A stretch of 64,000 nucleotides of DNA from Cetobacterium sp. 8H (GTDB taxonomy: Bacteria; Fusobacteriota; Fusobacteriia; Fusobacteriales; Fusobacteriaceae): contig NZ_JACHTG010000003.1 of assembly GCF_014250675.1 (NCBI RefSeq), positions 186,001 to 250,000 of the forward strand. The letters are read 5' to 3'. Below the pieces are notes generated by a model, which saw only the letters and a program-made list of their open reading frames with translations, ran no database searches and was not told the DNA's origin. The position numbers were made by a program, and so were the translations under genes. Every line of letters starts with the position of its first letter. The stretch's first letter is position 1. This document shows positions 43,950 through 52,721 of this stretch, in pieces.

Positions 43950-45290
43950 TTATTTTCTATCAAATTCATTAAATACTATATTCAATATAAGAACCGTCAA
44001 TGTTCCTAAAGTTACTGGACTTTGAAACAAAATTTTTCCCCACTGTGGGAAATTTGTAAATAGTTGTGGTGTTGCAATTGGTGCCAATGCCATTCCTAAA
44101 CTTGTTGCAACGATAACTAAATTTTTATTTCTATCATAGCTTACAGTTCCTAATCTTTTAATTCCATTCGCTGCTACTATTCCAAACATTATTATTCCAG
44201 CTCCACCTAAAACTGGTGATGGAATTGATGTTAAAATAGCTATAACTTTAGGAAAAAAGCTTGTAATTAAAAGTATTATTCCTGCAGCTGTTCCTACATA
44301 TCTACTCTTAACTCCTGTTATTGCTGCTATTCCAACGTTTTGCCCAAATAATGAGTGTGGAAAACTATTAAACATTCCAGCTAACATACTTGTTAAACCA
44401 TGTCCTCTTAATCCAGCAACAATAGTCTTTTGATCCGGATTAACTGAGCATATATCTGAAAGATTTATCTGATTTCCTGTTGCATCCGTCATAATAACTA
44501 GCTGAACTAAAAACAGAGATAAAACTGCCGTCAATTCAAATTTTGGAACTCCAAATTGTAATGGTGTGTTTATTGTAAAAATACCTGCGTTTTGTAGTGT
44601 TGAAAAATCTGCTAATCCCATTGGAATTGCAATAAGTGTTCCCAAAAATATCCCTAAAAGTATAGCTATATTTCCTAAAAACCCTTTAGATAACTTCTGG
44701 ATAGTAAGTATTATTGCGATAGTTATCAAAGCTAAAACTATATTATTTACACTTAGATAATTTGAACTTTTAGGGGCTCCTGCCACCCATCTAAGAGCTA
44801 CAGGAATTAGTGATAGCCCCATAGATGTAACTACCACACCAGAAACTAATGGTGGGAAATACTTCAGTAGCTTTCCAAAAACAGGAGCTACTAAGAATGC
44901 GAATATTCCTGATAATATTGTTGCTCCAAACATAACTTGTAAACCAAAAATTGGATCAGTACCTCGATAACTTAACCCTACAGCAACTAAAGCTGACACC
45001 CCCGCAAAACTAACGCCTTCAACTATCGGTAGTTTTGCACCAACTCTATCGTGAATATTTAACGTTTGAATAAAAGTTCCTATTCCTGCCATCATCAAGG
45101 TTGCACTTACTAAAATATTTATCTCATTTTGACCTAATCCTAAACTTTCACCTAAAATCATAGGAACTGCTATTGCTCCAGCACACATTGCTGCAACATG
45201 CTGTACCCCCAACAAAAATAAGCTTTTATATTCCAGTTTTTGGTGAACTGCTTCTACTTTTTCATTAGCCTCCAATACTTTAACACTCAT
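43950..45290 (-). CDS. NCS2 family purine permease (xanthine/urate type)
   Basis: Proton-linked nucleobase uptake carrier of the inner membrane, 446 residues and fourteen helices. It begins LFLLGVQHVAAMCAGAIAVP (residues 29-48), the NCS2 signature with His in helix 1, and has VTDATG-like VIMTDATGNQI with the conserved Asp/Thr, and FNSFPHSLFGQNVGIAAITG (about 311-330), the family's Q-N-x-G motif. Closest in pattern to xanthine and urate carriers. Position inside the operon supports purine supply to xdh. GGAGGA upstream; the gap to ssnA is 23 bases. Confidence 0.93.
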   Translation of the reverse strand: MSVKVLEANEKVEAVHQKLEYKSLFLLGVQHVAAMCAGAIAVPMILGESLGLGQNEINILVSATLMMAGIGTFIQTLNIHDRVGAKLPIVEGVSFAGVSALVAVGLSYRGTDPIFGLQVMFGATILSGIFAFLVAPVFGKLLKYFPPLVSGVVVTSMGLSLIPVALRWVAGAPKSSNYLSVNNIVLALITIAIILTIQKLSKGFLGNIAILLGIFLGTLIAIPMGLADFSTLQNAGIFTINTPLQFGVPKFELTAVLSLFLVQLVIMTDATGNQINLSDICSVNPDQKTIVAGLRGHGLTSMLAGMFNSFPHSLFGQNVGIAAITGVKSRYVGTAAGIILLITSFFPKVIAILTSIPSPVLGGAGIIMFGIVAANGIKRLGTVSYDRNKNLVIVATSLGMALAPIATPQLFTNFPQWGKILFQSPVTLGTLTVLILNIVFNEFDRK

Positions 45291-45313
45291 ATTTCCTCCG
45301 CTTTTAAATTTAT

Positions 45314-46639
45314 TTAGTTTCTATTCCACATTTTTTTTGAAACTTCTCTTGATTTTTTAAAAACCTCTTTCTCATCTAGTGTTAATATCTTTCTGTCTTT
45401 CATAACTATTTTTCCATCTATTATAGTTGTTACAACATTTTTACCCATAACTCCAAATAATAGATGACTATTGTAATTATTTTGATTTATCTCTGTTAGT
45501 GGGTCATAATCAACAACTATAACATCTGCATTTGCCCCTTCTTTTAAAATCCCAAATTTTCCTTCAAAATATTTTTCTGTTATTTTTTTATTATTTTCAA
45601 ATAACATAACAGGAATCTCTCCCCAAGCAACAGAAGGGTTGCATTTATTATGTTTGTGAAGTATATTTGCAACTTTTAAAGATTCAAACATATCATTTGT
45701 AAATCCGTCCGTTCCTAATCCAATATTTATTCCCTTAGAAAAAGTTTCTAACACAGGTGCACATCCAACAGCATTCCCCATGTTGGATTCTGGATTATGA
45801 ACCACATTTGTATTTGTATTTTTTAGTAACTCCAGTTCAAATTCATTTACATGTATACAGTGAACAGCTATAGTTTTTTCTCCTAAAATATCGAAATCAA
45901 ATAACCTTTCAACGACTCTTTTTCCATATTTATTTAGGCAATCATGTAAGTCCCCTATTCCTTCCGCAACATGAACATGATAACCTGCATTAACTCCTCT
46001 CATAGCATCTTGGCATTTTTTTAAGCTCTCATCTGATAGAGTAAAAGAGGCGTGAAGACCAAACATTCCTTTAATCATATTTGTATTATCTTTTTCACAT
46101 TTTTTTATAAAATCTATATTCTCTTCTATCCCTTCTTGCATTTTATCTAATCCATCTCTATCTGAAACTTCATAACATAAGCAAGTTCTTATCCCTAATT
46201 TTTTAGCAGCTTTAGCTATTACATCTAAACTTCCTTTTATTGATGTAGGTCCTGCATGATGATCAAAAAGTGTTGTTACACCATTTTTTACAGAGTCTAT
46301 ATATGTTGTTAAAGCACTATATTTTATATCCTCATGACTTAATTTTTTATCGACTTTCCACCACAAAGTTTCTAAAATTTCCTGGAAGTTTTGAGGAGAG
46401 GCACCTGTTGATGCCATCCCCCTTGCAAAAGCACTATATATATGGTGATGTGTATTGATAATCCCTGGCATTATAAGTTTATCTTCGGCGTCTATATATT
46501 CTGCTTTTGGATATTTTTCTAGTAGAGATTTTGTTTCTCCAACCTCTATTATTTTTCCTTTAGAGATATAAACCGCCCCATTTTCCAAGTAAGGATTATC
46601 AAAATCATGAGTAATTACTCTTCCATTTCCTATTATCAC
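45314..46639 (-). CDS. ssnA: Putative aminohydrolase SsnA
   Basis: Amidohydrolase-superfamily enzyme of 441 residues. Metal motif NTHHHIYSAFARGM near residue 62, HVHVAEG near 223, CIHVNEFE and GTDGFTNDMFE (Asp as last metal ligand). Related to guanine and triazine deaminases, and to SsnA of the selenium-linked purine clusters. The start is GTG at 46639, with GGAGGG 5 bases upstream. Likely deaminates or hydrolyses a purine-derived ring; the exact reaction is inferred from context. Ten bases after the D-aminoacylase gene. Confidence 0.92.
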   Translation of the reverse strand: MIIGNGRVITHDFDNPYLENGAVYISKGKIIEVGETKSLLEKYPKAEYIDAEDKLIMPGIINTHHHIYSAFARGMASTGASPQNFQEILETLWWKVDKKLSHEDIKYSALTTYIDSVKNGVTTLFDHHAGPTSIKGSLDVIAKAAKKLGIRTCLCYEVSDRDGLDKMQEGIEENIDFIKKCEKDNTNMIKGMFGLHASFTLSDESLKKCQDAMRGVNAGYHVHVAEGIGDLHDCLNKYGKRVVERLFDFDILGEKTIAVHCIHVNEFELELLKNTNTNVVHNPESNMGNAVGCAPVLETFSKGINIGLGTDGFTNDMFESLKVANILHKHNKCNPSVAWGEIPVMLFENNKKITEKYFEGKFGILKEGANADVIVVDYDPLTEINQNNYNSHLLFGVMGKNVVTTIIDGKIVMKDRKILTLDEKEVFKKSREVSKKMWNRN

Positions 46640-46649
46640 TTTTGCCCTC

Positions 46650-48233
46650 CTATTTTCTTCTTATAACTTCTCCCGCTAGAATTTTGTTGTATCTCCCATT
46701 TTCAAGAACAACATTTCCATTTATAACTACATAATCTATCCCTTCTGGATATTGAGTTGGCTCTACATATGTCCCTTTATCTATGACTGTTTCCATATTT
46801 ATAACTAAAATATCTGCAAAATTCCCCTCTTTTAGAACTCCACGATTTTTTATTCCAAAAGCTTCTGCTGCTTTTTTAGTCATTTTATAAATGGCCTCTT
46901 CTGTTGATAAAATCTTCTGTTCTCTCACGTATCTTCCAAGAACTCTTGGAAATGAACCATACGCTCTTGGATGTGGTTTTCCTGATAATAATCCATCCGT
47001 GCATACATTTTGTTCTGGTCTTTTTAAAATCTTTATAACATGCTCTTCTAGACCATAAAAATCTACCATTCCAACAGCATTCTCTTCTTGAAGTAAAAGA
47101 TCAAATGTTGCATTATACGGATCTTTTCCTCTTATTTTTCCTATCTCTAATAAGTTTTTACCAATCAAATCTTTATTCTTATCTGTTTTTACAGAAGTTA
47201 CAAATATTTGATCTAAGCCTGCGAATTCAACAAAATTATCCCATCCTGGAATTCCATTCTCCATGTCAGATATCATTTTATTTCTTTCTTCAGGACTTGC
47301 TAATCGTTTCATAAGCTCATCTGTTCCTCCTGCATGAGCCCAAGGAGGTAAAATTACTCCTAACATTGTACTTCCTGCTGCATATGGATATTGATCAAAA
47401 GATATTTCAATCCCTTCCTTTTTAGCTTCCTCTAATAGCTCAAGCATCTCATCTAAATATTTCCAGTTATTTTTTCCACATATTTTAAAATGAGAAAAGT
47501 GAATTTTTACTCCCGATTTCTTTCCTATCTCTATAACTTCTTTCATTGAATCCACTATTGTGTCAGCTTCACTTCTTTGATGAATAACCAAAGCTCCATC
47601 AAATTCAGCCACAACTTTACACATCTCTATTAGTTCTTCGGTTTCCGAATAAGCGCAAGGAATATAGATTAGTCCTGTTGATAGACCAAAAGCTCCAGCT
47701 TCCATTTCACGCCTTGTTATTTCGCACATTCTTTCTATTTCTGATTTTGTCGCTGCTCTTCCTTCTAGGCCCATGGCTTCCATTCTCACATTTCCATGAG
47801 GAACTAGATAAGCTTCGTTCAATCCAATTCCATTTTTTTCCATCATTTTTAGATAATTATCTGTTGTTTCATACTCCCAATCTATTTCAGCTGATTCACC
47901 ATCTAAGCCCGCTATATTTTTTCTCCAAGAGCTTATATATTGCTTTGGCAATGGAGCCATCGATATCCCATCTTGTCCTAAAATTTCAGTAGTTATCCCC
48001 TGACGAATTTTTATCTGATTATATGGATTAACTAGATTTAAAAGGTCTGAATGACTATGAGTATCAATAAAACCTGGGCACACAATTCGTCCATTAACAT
48101 CTATAACTCTATCGACATCTTCCTCGATTTTTCCTATTTTTTTTATAACTTTATCCTCTACTAAAAGATCTCCTTTATACATAGGAGTTTTATTTCCATC
48201 AACAATATATCCATTTTTTATTAAAATTTTCAT
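46650..48233 (-). CDS. N-acyl-D-amino-acid deacylase (D-aminoacylase) family
   Basis: Zinc amidohydrolase, 527 residues. It begins with the small beta domain, then PGFIDTHSHSDLL (residues 54-66) for the metal site, LSTGLIYIP, SHFKICGKNNW with the Lys/His pair, and DGLLSGKPHPRAYGSFPRVLGRYV (given by DGLLSGKPHPRAYGSF) at the active site. It may remove an acyl, formyl or carbamoyl group from an amino acid formed from the ring. This is compatible with its place between ygeY and ssnA, but the substrate is not known. Start ATG with AAGGAG; gap to ygeY is 14 bases. Confidence 0.88.
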   Translation of the reverse strand: MKILIKNGYIVDGNKTPMYKGDLLVEDKVIKKIGKIEEDVDRVIDVNGRIVCPGFIDTHSHSDLLNLVNPYNQIKIRQGITTEILGQDGISMAPLPKQYISSWRKNIAGLDGESAEIDWEYETTDNYLKMMEKNGIGLNEAYLVPHGNVRMEAMGLEGRAATKSEIERMCEITRREMEAGAFGLSTGLIYIPCAYSETEELIEMCKVVAEFDGALVIHQRSEADTIVDSMKEVIEIGKKSGVKIHFSHFKICGKNNWKYLDEMLELLEEAKKEGIEISFDQYPYAAGSTMLGVILPPWAHAGGTDELMKRLASPEERNKMISDMENGIPGWDNFVEFAGLDQIFVTSVKTDKNKDLIGKNLLEIGKIRGKDPYNATFDLLLQEENAVGMVDFYGLEEHVIKILKRPEQNVCTDGLLSGKPHPRAYGSFPRVLGRYVREQKILSTEEAIYKMTKKAAEAFGIKNRGVLKEGNFADILVINMETVIDKGTYVEPTQYPEGIDYVVINGNVVLENGRYNKILAGEVIRRK

Positions 48234-48247
48234 GAACTTTCTCCTTC

Positions 48248-49435
48248 TTATCTTTTGTAAAGAGATTTTAAAATACCGTAATAACCTTCTGTTCCTTTTA
48301 TTAACTGAGATATCTCTATATGTTCATCTATTGTGTGAGCAAGATTTTCTCTTGAAGGTCCAAACCCTATAGTTGGTATCTTTGCCTCTCCTGCATAGTG
48401 AGACCCATTTGTACAGAACGAATATTGAGTTATTTCTGGATTTAATCCAACTGACTTTAATCCTTCATATGCTATTTTTGTAAATTCATCATCCTTTTCA
48501 TATAGCCATCCTGGGAAGAATCTTTCACCTTCAATTACATTTCCTGTGTAACACATCTCTTTTCCAGTAGAATAAGATACCTTTATTTTCATTTGTGGAT
48601 CTTCTTTCATCAATCTCTCCGCTAATCTCTGTAGTGGTTCTATTACACTTTCCATTGTTTCCCCTACAAGTAATCTTCTATCATATGTTGATCTGCAATA
48701 TTCAGGCACTACAGACGCTCCTGGATATGGAGAAGACTTAATGTCAACTAATTCTAAAATACCTTTACCTAATACTGGATGAACCGGAGCTTCCAATTTA
48801 TTAATCTCTTGAATTACTGTTGCCATTTTATACACAGCGTTTATTCCTTTATCCGGATTTGCAGAATGAGCTGGTTTTCCAAATGTTTCAACAACAATTT
48901 CTCCTCTTCCTCTTTGTCCTATTTTTAAATTAAGCTCTGAACATTCACCGATTACAACATAGTCAGGTTTTACAGCCTCACTTATCTTTCTCGCTGCTAT
49001 TCCTTCAAAACACTCTTCGTGAACTACTCCTGCTACGTATATCTCCCCTGCAAAATCCTTTTTACAATCTTCTGCAAAGTAAGCACAAGCTGAGATCATA
49101 GCTCCTACTTGTCCTTTCATATCAGATGTTCCTCTTCCATAAAGTTTTCCATCAGCTATTGTTGCATCGAATGGTCCATAAGTCCATTTTGATGCATCTG
49201 GAACAGGCACTGTATCTATATGACCGTCAAATAATATCTTTTTCCCTGGATGCTTTCCTTGAATTTTTCCTATTATATTTCCATAAACATCAACAAAACA
49301 CTCATCAAATCCTAATTTTTTAAAAGCCTTCTCAATTACCTGTGCAACTTCTCCCTCTTGTCCAGAATAGCTCGGTGCTTTTATTAAGTCCTGACATAAT
49401 TTTATTAACTGTTCCTCTCTCTCTTTTGAAAACAT
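48248..49435 (-). CDS. ygeY: Selenium metabolism-linked M20 hydrolase YgeY
   Basis: M20-family metallohydrolase, 395 residues, cytoplasmic. Metal ligands and catalytic residues are seen in FDGHIDTVPVPD (residues 70-81), GRGTSDMKGQ (95-104), VHEECFEG (catalytic Glu-Glu) and the distal CTNGSHYAGEAKIPTIGFGP. Length and neighbours match YgeY. The family cleaves peptide or ureido-type bonds; a carbamoyl or formyl amino acid is a fair guess. AGGAGGAAG precedes the ATG. It follows ygeX by 35 bases. Confidence 0.93.
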   Translation of the reverse strand: MFSKEREEQLIKLCQDLIKAPSYSGQEGEVAQVIEKAFKKLGFDECFVDVYGNIIGKIQGKHPGKKILFDGHIDTVPVPDASKWTYGPFDATIADGKLYGRGTSDMKGQVGAMISACAYFAEDCKKDFAGEIYVAGVVHEECFEGIAARKISEAVKPDYVVIGECSELNLKIGQRGRGEIVVETFGKPAHSANPDKGINAVYKMATVIQEINKLEAPVHPVLGKGILELVDIKSSPYPGASVVPEYCRSTYDRRLLVGETMESVIEPLQRLAERLMKEDPQMKIKVSYSTGKEMCYTGNVIEGERFFPGWLYEKDDEFTKIAYEGLKSVGLNPEITQYSFCTNGSHYAGEAKIPTIGFGPSRENLAHTIDEHIEISQLIKGTEGYYGILKSLYKR

Positions 49436-49470
49436 TTTCTTCCTCCTGTATATTTAAATTCTATTATTTT

Positions 49471-50682
49471 TTATTTATGACAATCTCCTAACCAAACTAT
49501 CTCTCTATATTTTTTAGGATCTGTATCCCCCTCAGTACTAAACAATAAAACTTTCGATTCTTCATTTAGTTTTAACTTATCTCTTAACTCCTTATATTCA
49601 TCATTTGTCATGATTTCATAAAGAACACCTGTTGTTACAGCTCCCGATTCTCCTGATTTTACATAGTCATCTTGAGACATTGGATTTCCTAAAATTCTCA
49701 TTCCATTAGCAGCACTCCAATCCGGGCAAGATAGAAAAGCTGTTGAGTAGTTTTTTAAAATTTCCCAACCGATTGTATTTGGTTCTCCGCAAGCTAATCC
49801 TGCCATAATTGTTTGCATTGTTCCTCCAACAAATCTAGGTTTTCCATCTTTTGCTAGAGCTGATTTATATAGACAATCTGCTAAATCCGACTCTGCGATA
49901 ACTGTTATAGGGCAATCTTTTCCATAGATTGATGCGAATACACCCTGAATAGCTGCTGCTAGCGATCCTACACCCGCTTGTAAGATTATATGAGTTGGTC
50001 TATTAACACCGTAAGCTTTTAATTGATCTATCGCTTCTAATGCCATAGTTCCATATCCTTGCATTATCCAAGTTGGAATCTCTTCATATCCATCCCAAGC
50101 TGTGTCTTGTACCATCACACCATTAGTTTCTGCCGCATTCTTAGCTGCTAATCTCACCGCATCATCATAATTCATATCAGTTATAGAAGCATCTGCTCCC
50201 TCTTTTTTTATATTTTCTAGTCTTGTTTTTGAAGATCCAAAAGGCATATATACAACTGATTTTTGTTTTAATTTATTAGCTGTCCAAGCTACTCCTCTTC
50301 CATGATTTCCATCTGTTGCTGTATAAAAAGTAACATCTCCTAATTTTTCTTTTATCTCTTTTGAAGTAAGTCTCTCATAACCTAATTTAGAGATATCCTC
50401 ACCTAATCTCGAGGCCAGGTATTTTGCCATTGCAAATGATCCACCTAAAACTTTAAATGCATTTAGACCAAATCTATATGATTCATCTTTTACATAAATC
50501 CCCGATAAACCTATATTTTTAGCTAGATTATCTAATTTTGCTAACGGTGTTACCTCATATTGTGGAAAGCTACTATGAAAATCTTTCGCTTTTTTTACCT
50601 CTTTTTCAGTTAAAATCTCTAGACATTTTTCTAAATCTCCTTTTTCTATCTCATTAAAAGTATATTTAATTTTATTTGACAT
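49471..50682 (-). CDS. ygeX: 2,3-Diaminopropionate ammonia-lyase
   Basis: PLP-dependent enzyme (DpaL) that turns 2,3-diaminopropionate into pyruvate and two ammonia. 403 residues, matching the family. The Schiff-base Lys is in GLNAFKVLGGSFA (near residue 77), with TATDGNHGRGVAWTA and QAGVGSLAAA for the phosphate loop. I start at 50682 because AAAAGGAGTG lies directly upstream; a further ATG 48 bases earlier lies in the promoter leader. First gene of the seven-gene purine operon, with a sigma-54 promoter about 45 bases upstream. Gives pyruvate and ammonia as end products. Confidence 0.94.
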   Translation of the reverse strand: MSNKIKYTFNEIEKGDLEKCLEILTEKEVKKAKDFHSSFPQYEVTPLAKLDNLAKNIGLSGIYVKDESYRFGLNAFKVLGGSFAMAKYLASRLGEDISKLGYERLTSKEIKEKLGDVTFYTATDGNHGRGVAWTANKLKQKSVVYMPFGSSKTRLENIKKEGADASITDMNYDDAVRLAAKNAAETNGVMVQDTAWDGYEEIPTWIMQGYGTMALEAIDQLKAYGVNRPTHIILQAGVGSLAAAIQGVFASIYGKDCPITVIAESDLADCLYKSALAKDGKPRFVGGTMQTIMAGLACGEPNTIGWEILKNYSTAFLSCPDWSAANGMRILGNPMSQDDYVKSGESGAVTTGVLYEIMTNDEYKELRDKLKLNEESKVLLFSTEGDTDPKKYREIVWLGDCHK

Positions 50683-50725
50683 TTGTTCACTCCTTTTTTT
50701 GTTTTTATTTGCACTAGAATTAATA

Positions 50726-50742
50726 AGCAATTATCATTCCAA
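50726..50742 (-). promoter_or_regulatory. Sigma-54 (-24/-12) promoter of the ygeX operon
   Basis: On the minus strand TTGGAATGATAATTGCT fits TTGGCACG-N4-TTGCT, with GG and GC 10 bases apart. Start of transcription expected near 50715, 30 bases before the ribosome site and ATG of ygeX. Confidence 0.8.
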
Positions 50743-50848
50743 AAAAATTATTTATTGAAATTTTATTGTTCTTTTTATGATGTTAAAAACTTAAAATTAT
50801 ACATATTATTCATTTTTTATATTTTTAAAAAAATAAAATCCATTGTAC

Positions 50849-50867
50849 TATTATCATAATGATAATA
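50849..50867. promoter_or_regulatory. Palindromic activator site candidate (UAS 1)
   Basis: Perfect 9-1-9 palindrome TATTATCATAATGATAATA, about 120 bases upstream of the ygeX sigma-54 promoter. A looser copy TATCATTTTGATA follows at 50870-50882. Fits an enhancer for the sigma-54 activator; a Fur-like protein is an alternative because of the ATTATC/GATAAT half-sites. Confidence 0.6.
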
Positions 50868-50924
50868 AATATCATTTTGATAATTATTAAAATCCTAGTA
50901 TATCAGTTAAATCCAAACAGTTTT

Positions 50925-50957
50925 AACATATAATTATCATAATGATAATTATATGTT
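50925..50957. promoter_or_regulatory. 33-bp perfect palindrome before the activator gene (UAS 2)
   Basis: Perfect 16-1-16 palindrome centred on 50941 with the same core TTATCATAATGATAA as UAS 1, ending 6 bases before the ribosome site of the activator gene. Suggests the activator controls its own synthesis. Confidence 0.65.
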
Positions 50958-50976
50958 TCTTAAAAAGGAGATCAAG

Positions 50977-52701
50977 ATGGAAAACTTTCTTTTAAATATA
51001 AAAAATGAGGTTCAAAAATATGCAGAAACAATTTCTCAAATCATCCAAATGGATGTTGAAATTATGGATTCAAACTTTATAAGAGTTGCTGGAACAGGTA
51101 TACTTAAAAAAAAGGTTGGAATATCTATGAATGATGAATCTCATATTTATAAAAATGTTTTAGAGACTGGAAAAGAAACTATTATTTTAGAACCTAAAAA
51201 GGACTCTCGTTGTTTAAATTGCCCTACTATCAATACATGTAAAGAGCAATTAGAAGTTTCTACTCCAATATTTTTAGGAAATAAAGTTATCGGTGTTATT
51301 GGAATTATTTGTTTTACAAATTCACAAAAGTTAAATTTTATTAAAAAAAAGGATAAGTATTTATTGTTTTTGAAACAGATTTCTGAATTTATATCGTCTC
51401 AGGCTTACCTTTATTTAGAAGCTTCAACAACTCAATCGAAAAAAGATTTTTTAAATACAATTTTAAATAAAATTGAAGATGGGGTTATTATTTATAATAA
51501 CGATTTAGAAGTTATATATATCAACGAGGTTGCGCAAAATCTTTTTGAAACTACACTTACAAAAGAAGTTATTTTTATTGAAAATTTAAAAGATACTTTT
51601 TTAGAAAAACAAGAATTTTCCCTGATTTATAATAATAAAAAAATTAAAGTTTTAGGAACAGAATTTCAATTCTCTTCATTTGAAAAAGCTATCATATTTA
51701 GAGAAAAAAAAGCTCTGCACAACTCTATCTTACAAATTTTAAACTCAACAACAGGAACACTAGTTAAAGACTTTATCTTTTATTCAGATTCTATGAAAAA
51801 ACTTTATGATAGAATTGATAAAATTTCAAAAAATCCATCAACAGTCCTAATAACAGGAGAAAGTGGTACTGGAAAAGAGATTGTAGCTAGAACTATACAT
51901 ATGAATAGTAATAGGGTTAACAACCCTTTTATTGCTGTCAATTGTGGAGCTATTCCGGATACTCTTTTAGAAAGTGAATTCTTTGGATATGTTAAAGGTT
52001 CTTTTACAGGAGCTGATCCTAGGGGGAAAATTGGAAAATTTGAACTTGCTAATGGAGGAACTTTATTTTTAGATGAAATTGGTGACATGCCTCTTTATAT
52101 GCAGATAAAACTTTTAAGAGTTATACAAGAGAGGAAAATAATTCGAATTGGGTCTAATCAGCTTATTGATATAGATGTTAGAATAATTGCCGCGACCAAT
52201 CAAAATTTAGAAAAACTTGTTGAACTTGGTGAATTTAGAAAAGATTTGTATTATAGACTTAATGTTGTCCCCTTGGAAGTTCCACCACTTAGAGCAAGAC
52301 CTGCTGATATTTTTATTTTTGCTGAACATTTTGCTGAAAAATATGCAACTCTATTTAACAAACGATTTTTTAATATATCAACAGAAGTTTTAAAGATATT
52401 TGAAAATTATAGTTGGCCCGGAAATGTCAGAGAACTAGAAAATACAATTGAATATATGATCAATCTTATGGATGAAAAAGGAATACTTCTCCCTATACAT
52501 CTTCCACAAAAATTTTTAGCAGTTGAAAATAATTTTAAATTTGAAAATAAAACTTTAAAAAATATGGAAATAGAAATGATATCTGCTCTTTTGAAAAAAT
52601 ATGGAAATTCTACTGAAAATAAGAAACAAATTGCACAAATTTTAGGAATTGGAATAGCAACTTTATATAGAAAAATAGAGCAATACAATATAAAACACTA
52701 G
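50977..52701 (+). CDS. Sigma-54-dependent transcriptional activator, YgeV-like
   Basis: Enhancer-binding protein of 574 residues. Residues 1-150 form a GAF-like sensor with three clustered Cys (79, 82, 88; RCLNCPTINTC). A PAS-like segment spans about 155-245. The AAA+ domain has Walker A GESGTGKE (294-301), GSFTGA (341-346, the sigma-54 contact loop, Ser in place of Ala) and Walker B FLDEIGD. The last 40 residues are a Fis-type HTH (NKKQIAQILGIGIATLYRKI). The start at 50977 follows AAAAGGAGATCAAG. Gene order and design resemble E. coli YgeV, the activator beside xdh/ygeWXY. Divergent from ygeX, so it likely turns on both sigma-54 promoters. Confidence 0.93.
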   Translation: MENFLLNIKNEVQKYAETISQIIQMDVEIMDSNFIRVAGTGILKKKVGISMNDESHIYKNVLETGKETIILEPKKDSRCLNCPTINTCKEQLEVSTPIFLGNKVIGVIGIICFTNSQKLNFIKKKDKYLLFLKQISEFISSQAYLYLEASTTQSKKDFLNTILNKIEDGVIIYNNDLEVIYINEVAQNLFETTLTKEVIFIENLKDTFLEKQEFSLIYNNKKIKVLGTEFQFSSFEKAIIFREKKALHNSILQILNSTTGTLVKDFIFYSDSMKKLYDRIDKISKNPSTVLITGESGTGKEIVARTIHMNSNRVNNPFIAVNCGAIPDTLLESEFFGYVKGSFTGADPRGKIGKFELANGGTLFLDEIGDMPLYMQIKLLRVIQERKIIRIGSNQLIDIDVRIIAATNQNLEKLVELGEFRKDLYYRLNVVPLEVPPLRARPADIFIFAEHFAEKYATLFNKRFFNISTEVLKIFENYSWPGNVRELENTIEYMINLMDEKGILLPIHLPQKFLAVENNFKFENKTLKNMEIEMISALLKKYGNSTENKKQIAQILGIGIATLYRKIEQYNIKH

Positions 52702-52721
52702 GACCTAAATCCTAGTGTTTT
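52692..52721. terminator. Bidirectional intrinsic terminator
   Basis: 12-bp stem AAAACACTAGGA / TCCTAGTGTTTT, loop CCTAAA, between the activator and the convergent repressor genes. Confidence 0.88.

Noticed and set aside
50925-50957. Fur box
   Set aside because: Half-sites ATTATC and GATAAT are present, but in the order opposite to the classic Fur 7-1-7 pattern, and the position next to a sigma-54 activator explains them better. Kept only as an alternative.
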